Below, piece after piece: positions 49,265 through 60,311 of a stretch of DNA of 64,000 nt. The notes under the pieces were generated by a model, which saw only the letters and a list, made by a program, of their open reading frames with translations, did no database searches and was not told where the DNA came from. The stretch comes from Diplosphaera chodatii (taxonomy: Eukaryota; Chlorophyta; Trebouxiophyceae; Prasiolales; Stichococcaceae). A program made the position numbers and the translations under genes. Location of the stretch: contig JAALGY010000033.1 of the NCBI GenBank assembly GCA_032358165.1, positions 2,790,001 to 2,854,000 of the forward strand, given 5' to 3'. Numbering within the stretch: the stretch's first letter is position 1; the number at the start of each line of letters is the position of its first letter.

Positions 49265-52200
49265 TCAACCCTCGGCAACATCCCCCAGCGGACTAGGCTC
49301 ACGCGCAGAGTCGCTGAAGGCGACCGACTTGACGGCCTTGCCGCCGTGCACTCGCTCGCCGTCGCCGCGGCTGGAGCCAGTGCGCAGAGCCGATGGAGGC
49401 ATGCCCGACTGCAGCTCCGTCATTGGCAGCCGCCGGTGCTTTCCAAAGGAGCCCTCCCTGGAGTGCTTGCCCACTGAGGGGTCGGAGTCGCCTGCAATAT
49501 GAAGACGATGAAGACGGTGGTGCACGAGGTGGTGCTGCAGACGAATGGGCGTTAGCAGCAGCAGGACTGACACTTACTGGTCGATTGTCACGGCATCCAC
49601 ACCTGACCGATAGCCAGCTGCAAAGCTGGCTGCGGCATCCAGCGAGTCTCCGCTGCCTTTGCGCGCTGTGGCCGAGATGCGACGCAGGCTGTCCATGCTC
49701 TGGCGCAGCAGGCTGGGCCGCTGCGGCGATGCTGCAGACGCAACGAGCTCGATATCAGTTTGCGGTTTCAAAATCCCACCACAGAATGGGGCAAGTCATC
49801 TCCATCACGCAGCTCCAGGCAGGTGGCGTTTGCAGCTGCATAGCAGGGCAGGCAAAATATATCACCTGGCACCGAGCTGCCCTGGAAGGTCTTCACCACA
49901 TCTGGGTTGACAATGGGCTTGGCCTCGCCCTGCCTGACGCTGTAGTTGGTCTGGCCGCCACCTGCAGGCAACAGGCCCCGCTGAAGCCCCTGTGCATGAT
50001 GCAGAGGAGCCCACGCACGGTGGCCGCACGCCGTGCAGCATGCAGGCAGGCGACAGCGGCAAGCTGTTGATCAGCAGGGCGGTGCTCACCAGAGGTGCCG
50101 GGCGCCGGCGTCCTGTACACCTGCTCGTTCTCGTGGCCGGCGCGCACCGAGAAGTCGTCGGCGCGCCCGCGCGGCTTGGGCTGTGCAGCAGGCCGCGGCA
50201 TGGTCTTCATGAGGTGCGGGTTGAAGGCCCTGTCGTCCATGAATGCCGCCCGGCCCTCTGCAGACTCTGCACACCACGCGCGAGGCAGATTCATGCTGCT
50301 GAGCGCACAGACCCTGACAGTACCGCATGTGCAGTTGCGGATGCGTGCCATATGTGAAGCTGCTGTTAGGGGTTCTGAAAGCAATGGAGTGATGCAAGGC
50401 AGTCACCCCGCTTCAGCTCGACATCGCTTATTGTGCTGATGCCCCGCCCATACTGTGGGAGTCCAGGATCCGGAGTTTGGTGCCGCTGCCTACAATACAC
50501 CCAAACAGAAAATCTCGGTACACCAGTGCATGAGTCAGATTTATGGCCTCGTGCAATATCTTGACAGGCGAGCGACCACTGTGCCACTGGAGGACCAGCA
50601 CAGCACGCAGCGGACCCAGAGCTGAATCGTGAGCAGGCAGGCACGTGCCTGCCATAATGCCCGAAGCGCTCGCCAAACTCCTCTGCAGAGGCTGCCACTG
50701 CGTTGCCAAAGCGCACTGACGGGTTGGCGTCGGCGCCTGAGCTGCTTGTATCCGAATCCGGACCCAATAGCGCGGCAGTGCGCTTTGGCAGCCCCTGTGC
50801 GTTGCCGCCCATCCTACACAGCACAGTACAGCACACAAGTCCAACGACAGCCCGGCACCGGATTGCAGTCCTCTGCCTGCACATGCTACAACAACCATAC
50901 AAAGCTGCCGTGTTGCAGCAAGTTTGCAAGTCTGTGACTACAAGCTGCGTGCCATTGCCCACCTGACCGACATGTCCTCTGGCGATATCTTGGCGGCAAC
51001 GGCAGCGACGCTGGCCTTCTCCAGCTTGGCGGTGACCAGCAGCTTCTCAAAGTCGGCAATGCTTGGCACCTTGCCCTTGCGCCGCAAGCCGCTCGCCTGC
51101 TCCCAGATGTCCATGGCTTGTTGCTGCACAAATGGAACACACGCGAGCATGGGTGCCCGATCGGCGGTCAGCGCAGCATGTCTGCATGCCAAGGTCACCA
51201 GCACAGCCCACACGCTGGCCATGCAATGCTGTGGGCTGCAACACTGGAAGGCGACCGGACCGAAGCATTGCAGGTCCGCTGCTGAAAGCCCCTGCAGATA
51301 TACGCACGAAAGAACCCTGAGACTGGGCCTCACCATGGTGTCCATCAGCTCCTCCTGCAGCTCGTCGCTGAACCAGGCGGGCAGGGCATTGGGCGCATCC
51401 GGCATCAGGCCGGCCAGCTGGGCGACGTCCACCCGCTCGAGAATGTCCACCTGCGGCGGCGGCGCCTCTGGGTCCCTGCTCCCGCCGGAGCCCCTGCAAC
51501 AGATAAGAGGGATGTCAGCGGTGGTCTGTGCGCATCCATCAGCAGCGCCTGCCGCAGCAGGTGATCAGCATTTGCGTCATCGTGCTTTTCATGGTACAGT
51601 CAATCTTGGCAATGGTGTTGAAGCCTTGGATGCAGTGGAGAAAGCGACGCACATGCAGCTACAGCTCATGCTGCCGCCGAAGGAGCGTGTGCACTCCGAA
51701 AACATCTTGCCGGGCGGCAGAAGGTCGACAATCACCAGCGAGGTGTCGTCCTTGATTCCCTCGTGCACATTCATGATCGAGGTGATGACCTTCTGGGGCG
51801 CAGACTGCAAATGCGCAACACACAGCACAAGTCAGGTTGTCCTGCTGAGCGTGGAACAAGTGGTTGACAGTCCATAACATGTATTGGCATCTGGCAGCAT
51901 GTTGCTCTTGCATGAGCGCAGTGTCTGACCTGCGTGGGTGCTGAGCGAGCGATGTTTGCGACACGAGTCGTCTTCTCAAAGGCATCCCAGACACCGTCTG
52001 ATGCCACCAGCAACCGAGCGCCTTCTGGCGGCACTCGCACCTGCAGCACACGGGTATGCTGGGCAGTGAAGCGGCAAATGCACTACTGTCAAGGTTCAGT
52101 GTGCGAAGTTCTTGGACATCCGTGCCCAGAACAGCTGCTGTTCGCCAGCTTTTGGCGCCATGCAGCAGTGGCAAGGACTGGCGTGTCTAACCTGGCAGAT

Positions 52201-53582
52201 GTATGGCAGCGACAGCACAGACTCCCCCACGTCGAAATCCCCAATAGCCCGGGATAGACACAGGCCGCCGGGCCAAAGCCGCAGGGGCCCCACGCCAACG
52301 GCTCCCTTGCCCTGTGCTGGCCCCCCGCCTGTTGCACCGACAAGTCCTACACACTCAACATGGTGACATGCAGTATCAAGCACATAAGGACATGGTCAGA
52401 TGGTTTTTGCCTTGCCCAGGTTTGCTGTACCACAGCGCCAGTTGCTCAAACTGCGTTTGTCAGTGTCCTCACCGTTGATGTCGACGGGCGCAATGGTGGC
52501 GCCCCTCGCCTCCAGCCGCCTGCGCTCCAGCCGGTGCGTGGCGACCCGGTGGTCGTCCGTCAGCACCGTCACTTGTCGACCCGTGTCCACGATGGCGCGC
52601 GAGTCGCCCAGATTGGCACACGTCAGCAGCCAGCCATGCTGCAACCAGCCAAGGCGTGTGTTTCGTCAAGTGGTGCCACTTGCCACAGATTCCTGCTGAA
52701 ATGCTGAAAGGGCGGACAACCATGTCTTGCATGGTTGACGGCAGCACTTGTTACCAATGGTTGACATCACCTGCAGCACGATGGTGACCGTGCAGCCAGC
52801 CAGCATGCCCTGCCCGGCAAACGCGCGGTGCAGCAGTGCAAGCGAGATGGTGAGCGCCCGCTGCAGGCCTTGCCGCCAGGTCAGGAATGCCTTTGCGTCT
52901 GCTTCGTGCGGGGGCTCGCCCAGCGGCAGCAGGTCATCCAGATACGCCGGCAGCTGGTCTGCCACGTACTGTGCTGCTGCTACGCCGTTGTGGCCATCGC
53001 ACACGACGAACAGCCCGCAGTTGGCCGGCCTGCAGGAGGGTGTGCCCCATTTCCACGCCGTGCAGCTTCTCCGACAACACGCTGCGTACATGCAAGAGGT
53101 CTGCAACACCGGCACTAGCGTGCTGCGACGTTTGAGAACCCTACCTCTCTGCTGGGCTGTTGTCACTGCCAGAACGCATGTCCAGCGCGTGATAGGCAAA
53201 TCCATTGAGCTCTGTGCTGCGCAAGCTGCTGGAGGCGTCGACGCTCTTCTCGGCTGGGTAAGCCTGGGATGGGTTTACCAGCAGCACGTCCTGCACGGAG
53301 CAGGCGGACACTCTGCTCAGGGCCAGCAGAAGCAGGAACCCTGAACAGCAGTCAAGGCGGACGTGCACGTGCAGACAACCAGCGACCTGCAGTCGTTGCG
53401 ATGCAGTTTCTCGCACGCATACACAAGAGCTAGCCGCAGGCCTGCCGCCAAAGAGTGGGCAGTGCACCGACTGCTGGGGATGCAGCATGCACGAGGAGGA
53501 GTGTTACCTCCTCTTTCAGCACTGACTGCTGGTAACTGTACGTCACGACTGGTGCTGCGCCTCCGCTGCCTTCGACGACCAT
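49265..53582 (-). CDS. Protein phosphatase 2C (plant-type) with long C-terminal extension
   Basis: Mg/Mn-dependent Ser/Thr phosphatase. ATG 53582 opens MVVEGSGGAAPVV (exon 53582-53508). Catalytic motifs in order: FVVCDGHNGVAAAQYVADQL (metal aspartate in DGHNG), LLTCANLGDSRAIV, VLTDDHRVATH, LRLWPGGLCLSRAIGDFDVG, LLVASDGVWDAFEKTTR and KDDTSLVIVDLLPPGK, which contains the last metal aspartate. The GPLR-WPGGLCLSR-IGD block and short N-terminus resemble the plant At1g47380 group more than the ABA-signalling PP2Cs. After about 51590 a further ~300-400 residues follow in several exons: VDILERVDVAQLAGLMPDAP, PAWFSDELQEELMD, PEDMSVRW, NPSVRFGNAVAASAEEFGER, DDRAFNPHLMKTMPRP, SYRS-like Ser-rich parts, and VAFSDSAREPSPLGDVAEG at the stop. 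I do not recognise this extension. The classical RxxMED motif is not evident in the first exons. Confidence 0.88.
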
Positions 53583-53982
53583 GTCGCAGGGCCGATCTGC
53601 CTCCGAGGCGACGCCCTTGCCACCCGTGGGAGACCAGGCTGGCCAGCACCCAGCGACCTAGCAGGAGTGAAATCAGCGCTGTGCCACCACTACGCACCGA
53701 CCTGCGCCTCGAGTAGTATCAAAGTCGCGTGCATGTCGCACTGCGCAGCTGGCGTCGCAAGGAAGTTTTGTCACATGATGCTGGCCGCTCTCGATGGGCT
53801 GGGCACCCCCGCATCCTGAATGACACTGTCTTCCACCCTAAAACAAATCTGTCAATTTCGCATGGAAGTGGAGGTTGGATGCAGTGCTAGCGAAACCTCC
53901 TGCAGGTCCGGCCTCGTCCACCTCTTTGACGCATTCCCGTGGCTGCACCGTTGCTGTGTGGCAGTCGGGCGGTGCGCCCAGC
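53583..53982. promoter_or_regulatory. Divergent promoter between PP2C and BFR1
   Basis: 400 bp between the head-to-head start codons of PP2C (minus) and the BFR1 homologue (plus). No obvious TATA element. The plus-strand frame of BFR1 is open back to a TTG at 53875 but has no ATG before 53983. Confidence 0.45.
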
Positions 53983-55644
53983 ATGACGGCTGAAGAGGAG
54001 CCACAGGCTCCGCCAGCCGAGGAGAATGATGCTGATGCGGAGCAGAAGACGGAAAAGAAGCCGTTCGTCAAGAGAACCCAGCGGCCGGATCAGGCAGAGC
54101 TGAGGGCCAAGGTCGAAAGCCTTGAAGCGACGATCACTGCGCAAAAGCAGCGTGTCGAGTCGATCAGAAGCGAGCTGGATGGCCGTAACAGGCGCCGGGC
54201 GAACGACACCGAGTCGCAGGGCATCAGGAACCAGCTGCAGGAGCTGCGGACACAGTTCCAGCAAGTGCTGGCACAGAAGCAGGCGGTGCGGTCGGAGCTG
54301 GACAGCGCCAGCAAGGCGCGGGAGGCGCTGCGCACGCAGGTGCGCGGCATGAAGGGCAAGATGGAGTACACCACCGTGGAGAAGATCGACGAGCAGATGG
54401 TGCGCCTGGAGCAGCGGCTGCAGCACACCAGCATGCCGCTGACCGAGGAGAAGAAGGTGCTGGACGACATCAAGAAGCTGCGCGCCTCGCGGGCCGGCGT
54501 GGCGGCGTATGCGGAGAAGCTGGAGCGGCTGAGCGGCGCCGACGAGTGCGGGACCATCGTGGAGCGGCTCAAGGCGCTGGACGAGCAGCTGTCGGGTATC
54601 AAGGCGCAGGAGGAGCGGCTGCGCAAGCAGCTGTCCGACATCCGCGCCAAGGAGGACGCCCGCAACGTGGACATCCCCAAGCTCCAGCAGGAGCGGGACA
54701 ATGCGCGGGAGGTGATCCGGCTGTCGGTCGAGAACATCAAGCAGATGAAGGCGGAGTACCGCGAGAAGCAGGAGCAGTGGTGGCAGGGCGAGCAGGCGTG
54801 GCGCGAGCAGCGCGCCCGGGACAAGGCGCGGCGGGATGAGGAGTATGCCGCCATCCGCGCCGAGCGCGAGAAGGAGCGCAAGGCGCGGCAGGCCGAGCTG
54901 GCCGGCGACCCCTTCAACAAGGAGATCACGCTGTGCGAGCAGGTGCAGGGCTACCTGAGCAACTACCTGGCAAGCGACAAGGGGGCGGAGGACGCGGCGG
55001 GCGGCGACAAGGCGGACATCACGCCGCTGCAGGGCATGGCCATCTACAAGAAGAAGGAGGTGGAGGACGATAACCCGTATGCCAACCTGGAGAAGAAGAG
55101 CAAGAAGGGGCGCAGGGCGGAGAAGAACGCGGCCAAGCCCCCTGCCGAGAAGCCCCTCAACCACAGCCTGGACATCATGGGCGCCTTTGCCAAGCTCAGC
55201 ATCGAGGCACCGACCACCGTCAGCAAGGTGCCAGCTGCTGTGGAGGCAGTAAAGGAGCGCCTCACATACTACCAGAAGAAGCGTGATGACAAGAAGGCAA
55301 ACCCTGAGGAGGGTGACAATGCAGAGGCAGAGGACAGCGGCAACAAGGCAGCCACCCCGAAGGCAGCGCCCGCCGCAGCAGAGCCGTTTGTGGGCGGCGG
55401 CAACGAGCCCACGCCTGCAGAGGCGGCCAGTGGTCGTGCCGCCGGGGCCGGCGGCGCACCCACACAGAACGGCAGCGCCGGCGCTGCGCAGGGCGCCTGG
55501 GCGCCACCGGCGTCGTCTGCTGCGGACGCCCCGGCGACGGAGGATGCCGAGGCGCCCTCCGCTGGCGATGTGTCGCTCGGCCTGACGCACAGCGAGGACG
55601 GCACCGTCAGAGTCAGCCTGTCAGTCGGCGGCGAGGGCAGGTAG
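53983..55644 (+). CDS. BFR1: BFR1-like coiled-coil mRNP/nuclear segregation protein
   Basis: Yeast Bfr1 is a cytoplasmic and ER-associated coiled-coil protein on polysomal mRNPs, with roles in secretion and ploidy. This is a single uninterrupted exon of 553 residues. The start is the ATG at 53983 (MTAEEEPQAPPAEENDADAE); the frame is open upstream but has no earlier ATG. The family core begins VKRTQRPDQAELRAKVESLE and continues through charged coiled coil (NQLQELRTQFQQVLAQKQAV; GMKGKMEYTTVEKIDEQMVR; PLTEEKKVLDDIKKLRASRA; IKQMKAEYREKQEQWWQGEQ). After FNKEITLCEQVQGYLSNYL comes a Lys-rich part and then an Ala/Gly/Pro-rich tail. Third codon positions are almost all G or C, suggesting high expression. 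It is the only intronless gene in the window. Confidence 0.85.
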   Translation: MTAEEEPQAPPAEENDADAEQKTEKKPFVKRTQRPDQAELRAKVESLEATITAQKQRVESIRSELDGRNRRRANDTESQGIRNQLQELRTQFQQVLAQKQAVRSELDSASKAREALRTQVRGMKGKMEYTTVEKIDEQMVRLEQRLQHTSMPLTEEKKVLDDIKKLRASRAGVAAYAEKLERLSGADECGTIVERLKALDEQLSGIKAQEERLRKQLSDIRAKEDARNVDIPKLQQERDNAREVIRLSVENIKQMKAEYREKQEQWWQGEQAWREQRARDKARRDEEYAAIRAEREKERKARQAELAGDPFNKEITLCEQVQGYLSNYLASDKGAEDAAGGDKADITPLQGMAIYKKKEVEDDNPYANLEKKSKKGRRAEKNAAKPPAEKPLNHSLDIMGAFAKLSIEAPTTVSKVPAAVEAVKERLTYYQKKRDDKKANPEEGDNAEAEDSGNKAATPKAAPAAAEPFVGGGNEPTPAEAASGRAAGAGGAPTQNGSAGAAQGAWAPPASSAADAPATEDAEAPSAGDVSLGLTHSEDGTVRVSLSVGGEGR

Positions 55645-56001
55645 CCATGGCCGGCGCCGCCTGGGCAGCTCAGCGCTCAGTTCAATCGAGTGAGCTCCCT
55701 GCTGCTGTGGGTCCCCCGGCCAGCCCAGGGCTCTGCTCGCGGCCGGCTGCGCTGACCCGCACAGTATTGCATACGCTTTTGCAGATGGTAGGTGCAACAA
55801 AACAGTTGGAAGGCTGGCCTGTCATTGTGGTTCTGCTGCCACATAGGCCTTGTTGCTGCTGCGCACAGTTTGTGCCCATCACATCGTCCAAATTTTGGTA
55901 GATAGTGTCTGGTCGGAACCAGACTGCCACACATGTTGTAACACCCTGGGTTCTTGTGGCGAAGAAGGGTCCCAGACTTGCAGACGGACACTTGCCACAC
56001 A
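55645..56001. other. Convergent intergenic region between BFR1 and the MYND gene
   Basis: 357 bp holding both 3' UTRs, with no coding motif. Confidence 0.45.
55937..55941 (+). terminator. Candidate TGTAA polyadenylation signal of BFR1
   Basis: TGTAA, 293 nt beyond the BFR1 stop codon at 55642-55644, on the coding strand. Confidence 0.4.
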
Positions 56002-57411
56002 CTAGCCACCACGCTTCGCACTCCACCTATAGCAGTCCTGCCTGTGCTTGGGCCAGCTGCCCGTCTGGCACTCCTTGCTGCAATACCATCTCCTGCAGCA
56101 GCGGCTGCACCGGAGCATGTGCGTGAAGGTGCAGTTGCAGGTGGCACAGCGCCGTTGAGGATTTGCTGACTGCTGACGGCGGGGTAGGCGTCGGAGCTCA
56201 GGCATGGCCAGGAAGCACAGGCTGCCAGCTGGAAGCGTCAGGCGCCGCAGCGGCTCGCGAGCGAATGCAGTGATGGACCTGACAGCTGGGGCCATGCTCC
56301 ACCGCTGGAGCCGCATTTCTGCTGCGGCCGCCATGTGGACGAGACCGGCAATCTGTGCCACCTGCACCAGTGGCCCTGCGCCGCCCAACACAAGGGAGCT
56401 TGCCAGCGCCCAGGCCCCAGCAGCCACAAATGTGTCGTCGTCTGCCTCGGCAGCCAGCAGCAGGACGCCCCTGAAGTTGGCTGCGGCCACCGGATAGTCA
56501 CCACAGGCCCATGTCACCCATCCCAACTCGAACGGCGCTCGTGGTGCGGTTGGCCGCAGTGCCTGTGCTGCCCGTGCATGCGCCTCCAGGCGGCCCATGT
56601 GAGCTGCTTGTGCGCCGTGCAGAGATGAGTTCGGGCACTGCAGTAGTCGGCTGTACACGCTGCAGGCATCGAGCTACGACTGTCAATACTGTTCAGCACC
56701 CAGCAGGCAGATGAGCATGAGAGCAGATCTGCTTGGCAGGGTTGCCAGAGTGCGGCTGCTACTTCACAGCATCGTCACCTGCACGTTATGGTATGCAGGG
56801 TCCACTGCACATGCTTGAGCTGGACGCCCAGCTTGAGCAGCTCCCGGCGACAGTCAAGCTCATGCGCTGCAACATTGGCAAGTGCGCTGCCTGCCAAGGC
56901 GGCTGCCTCCTCCCAGCATGAGTTCAGCAGCTGCTGCAACGAGGCGATACTGTATGCTAACACCTGCTTCCATACGCCATCGGGAACTTCAATGCTGCCA
57001 CCGGGTGTGGGGCCTGCAAGGAGACAGACCCTCCGGATTCACACCACTACGACCGGCATGAACCGAAATAGCACCAACACGCATCTGCGGATGCCTCTCA
57101 CCATCAAGTTCGTGAGGTCTGTCGATGTCTTTGGCGATCACAAGTGAACGGAACGTCTCGTTGAGCTCGATGAAACCCTCGCTGTGGTAATGTGCCGCCA
57201 GCAGGCTGACGGCACTGAGCTGCCACCGATTATTTTCGAAGGCCGCAGCCGCGTTGTCTACGTGTCGAAGCGCAAGGCGGAAGCTGCGCCGCCTGTTTCT
57301 GCTGCGGCTAGCCTCCGTGGCAGCCAGAAGGAACGGATCTTGGCTGGCTGCTGCATATCTGACCCTGCTGCACACTGGCGTGGATGATGGGCCAGCCGTC
57401 AACTCGAGCAT
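56002..57411 (-). CDS. MYND zinc-finger protein with helical N-terminal region
   Basis: Three exons in phase from ATG 57411: 57411-57102, 57013 to about 56780, then a last exon from about 56665 to the stop at 56002. The N-terminal and middle parts are all helical (LALRHVDNAAAAFENNRWQL; SIASLQQLLNSCWEEAAALA; AHARAAQALRPTAPRAP; AGDYPV-type region) and may form TPR-like repeats. The C-terminus is a MYND finger: CATCNCTFTHMLRC, SRCCRRWYCSKECQ, WPKHRQDCY. The cysteine and histidine spacing fits zinc binding. MYND domains mediate protein-protein contact. There is no SET domain, so it is not a SMYD methyltransferase. Algae have many MYND proteins without assigned function. Confidence 0.75.
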
Positions 57412-58216
57412 CGTAGGCGCCTGCGCGACGTCCAAGGATCATAAATTGTGTCGTCGAATCAGCGCAGCAGGACATCAGAGTTCTGATCGCAGGCGGTTTA
57501 GACATGTCTTTCCGCAGGGACACTTTGTGCAGCATCGGTGCAGCGACTGGACACGAATTATCTGAGCCCATCGACCGAGGCAAAACGATGACAATATTCT
57601 CCTATGATTTCCAGGCATGCCTGACACCGGTCGTGTTGCTCGAACATGCACGCGCGATGCAGTTCGGGACACAAACCAGTCACGATCAGCACCTGCAGAC
57701 TGAGCGATCACGCCGCCAATGCAATCTCAACAGTTTCAGATGGCAAAACAGAGATTTTGCGACTGTGCGAATGGTCGTTTACATGTATGGCAGGCTTCCT
57801 GCGACGGTGCTGTGCTAAGGTGTGTCGCACAGCCCAGCACCGATGAGAGCCGCAGCAATGCTGTCGGGTGACAGGCTCTTGAAACGGGATTGAACCAGGC
57901 GTTTCTCATGTCCTGCACAACGACGCTGACGCTAATGCTTGAAAGCCGACCGATGCCGCAAGAACCGGCGGGTTAGTCAGCAGTAGGCAGATGCCCTCTA
58001 CATGCCCTTGAGCGAAACAGCATATCAGTTTGCACAGTCTGAGTATCTAACCTAGCCAAAATAATTGGCCTGCCGCAAACTGGTGGCTGCAACGCAGCAG
58101 TCAATACTCTGCTGCAAGCCTGCTTCTAAAACAGTCAGCACTTGTACTATGCGCCAACCCTGACGCATCTGAAATGCGTTGTCCGCCAGTCCATGTCTGA
58201 TGACAACAATTTCATG
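57412..58216. other. Intergenic region between UROS 3' end and the MYND gene start
   Basis: 805 bp, the longest gene-free stretch in the window. No family motif in any frame. It should contain the promoter of the MYND gene and the 3' UTR of uroporphyrinogen-III synthase. Confidence 0.45.
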
Positions 58217-59867
58217 CTACAAGTAAACAGGTACTGCATCAAGTGCTTGCATGATCGAATCGATGAAACCATCCAGCCCTGGCCGTGCTGGGGCATACAC
58301 ATGTGCGATGCCCAGCTGCCGTGCAGCCTTTGCGGATGTGCTGCCGATGCATGCAACAGCGGGGCAGCCATCCAACCCAGCAATCTGCACCCATGCCCTG
58401 CGCAGGGTGAAGGAAAGGGCGTCGGATGTCTTCAATCAACTGCCAACACGCTTGAACGGTGCTCTGGTGCAGACGATGGCCCTTGCAAAGGGTCCTGCAG
58501 TCGCCGGCACACATCCAAGACGGTGGCTTGCCAAACCATGATGCTGGATTGCCTCCATGCTTGCATCAGCAGCTATGCTGGGCGTACTTGACTGCGGATG
58601 GCGAGGCGACAGCCAGCACACGCGCTTGTCGCGCCAGCTCCAAGGCATCTTCGCTGATAGACGACACCTGCCGTGTGGTGTAGGTGTTCAGGCGCACCAC
58701 CTGGACCCCTCTGGCTGCCAAGCCGTTCTGCACCCCGTTCGGGAGAGCACGTCAGCACCCGCCGTCCTGGCGCAGCACGCTGACAGCTTGCAACGTCTCA
58801 TTCGGGTGGCATCACATCAAACGAGGGGAACGTGCCACATGCATGAGGTCCCACCTGCAGGTCGGAGCCTGCTTTCGCCGATGCTGGGTACAGCACCCGA
58901 TCACTGCCTTGCTGCTGCAGCGGCAACTCTGCTGACAGGTGCACAGCATCTGCCTGCAGCGCACCAGGACAAAGCTGCGGTCACCTACGCTGTTCAGCTG
59001 CTCACACTGCTGAAGAACTTATGAACCTCAAGATACAAAGGGGAAGGTAGACTTGCCACCTGCGATGCGACAAACTGCGGCTGAAGGGTTGCGCTCCCCT
59101 CTGCCTCCAGGATCCTGCCGGTTCCCATCCCGACAACCGCCAGGTTGACCTGTGAGAACACGGTCCTGTGACTCTTGTTGGTCTGTTGACGTGGCTGTTG
59201 AGTCAGTGCTTGCAGTGCGCACTGGCGATCGGCGCTTGCCTGGGGCCGCCCAGCTGCCTGCCAGCCGGCGATGAACACAGCGGCTGACTCGGGAGACGTG
59301 ATGATGATCCAGTCATACACTTCGTCCCGCAGGGCGTGCACCAGCGCTTCCCTGCACCCGGAGAAGTGCGCCTGCAGTCATGTGGCCTCTTGTCAGGGTA
59401 CCTGGTGACTGGCCAGGCACGGGAGCGATGTCAGCACCTGTCTGGGCCCTCGCCAGTCTCCACCAGCGGCAGTTCGAGCACTTGCACGGCGCGCTCCTCC
59501 AAGCGGCGTGCCATCTCGCCGTTCTTTCCTGCTTCCCGTGTCAGCACCACATCGGGGCGTGCTGCGGCCTGCACCCTGCCTGCGCACCGAGCCGTGGAGT
59601 TGTAACCGCAATATTCACATCACGGTGGATCTTTTACATACTGTGGCTGCAGAGCCTGTGTCAGATCAGCAGTGGCTTGTGGTGCGGGCACCTATGCGCA
59701 CCTGTGGCGGCATGGTGGCGAGTCAGCATGGCGGCATGACAGCAGCCGGCCGTCATCATCTGCCGCTCGCTGCTGCTGGCCGCCCGTCTGCTGTGTTTTA
59801 GTAGTTCTAGGACCGATGATCGGGGCGCAGACAAGCTTTGCATCGGCATCATCTCAGCTGCCAACAT
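58217..59867 (-). CDS. HEMD: Uroporphyrinogen-III synthase
   Basis: Cyclises hydroxymethylbilane to uroporphyrinogen III in tetrapyrrole (chlorophyll and haem) synthesis, a plastid step in plants and algae. The ATG at 59867 opens a Met/Ser/Ala/His-rich leader (transit peptide), spliced at 59702/59579 in phase to [20 protein letters not shown] and [16 protein letters not shown]. Next come [67 protein letters not shown] and [10 protein letters not shown] joined to AWVQIAG at 58588/58397. It ends [20 protein letters not shown] and [19 protein letters not shown]. All these are characteristic of plant-type HemD, whose overall sequence is otherwise poorly conserved. The last three junctions and the first were checked by phase. 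Confidence 0.92.
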
Positions 59868-60311
59868 GATGAAGCGATGTCTATTCACGAAATTTGCCAA
59901 GTTTATTTGTGATGCTTGCAGCATGCAGCGGTTCGACACAACATATCCATTGATTGCAAGCAGCGTGGCCGCAACTGACCTATGCTGTAGAAAAGCTGCA
60001 GGGTGCGAGTCACCAGCGGATCTCCATCATCTCAAGATGACAAGATCTCTTTGAACGCCTGAAAGTCAGCTGGCCAATCTCCAAGGTGCACATCGTGAAT
60101 GCGCACTTTCAGGCCGAGACCTTGCACATTTGCCACCGCAGATGCGCACGTGTTGCAAGATCGAGCTGCTGCTGCACGCCAACCTGTGCCATTCTAACAC
60201 AACACAGCTCAAATCATAGTGCGTGCGCCACGATAGGCTGCGCAGCGCTTGCACCCCGCTTGCAGCTGGCGAACCTACCGCAGTGAAAGATTTGTTTGGA
60301 GAAGCTGTACC
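59868..60311. promoter_or_regulatory. Divergent promoter between uroporphyrinogen-III synthase and kinesin-14
   Basis: 444 bp between head-to-head start codons. No recognisable element or coding motif. Confidence 0.45.

Noticed and set aside
53875..53982. N-terminal extension of BFR1 from 53875
   Set aside because: The apparent start codon there is TTG; the first ATG in frame is 53983.
53887..55590. 567-codon minus-strand open frame
   Set aside because: It is the antisense shadow of the BFR1 exon; the plus-strand translation matches a known family over its whole length while the minus strand is Leu/Arg-rich low complexity.
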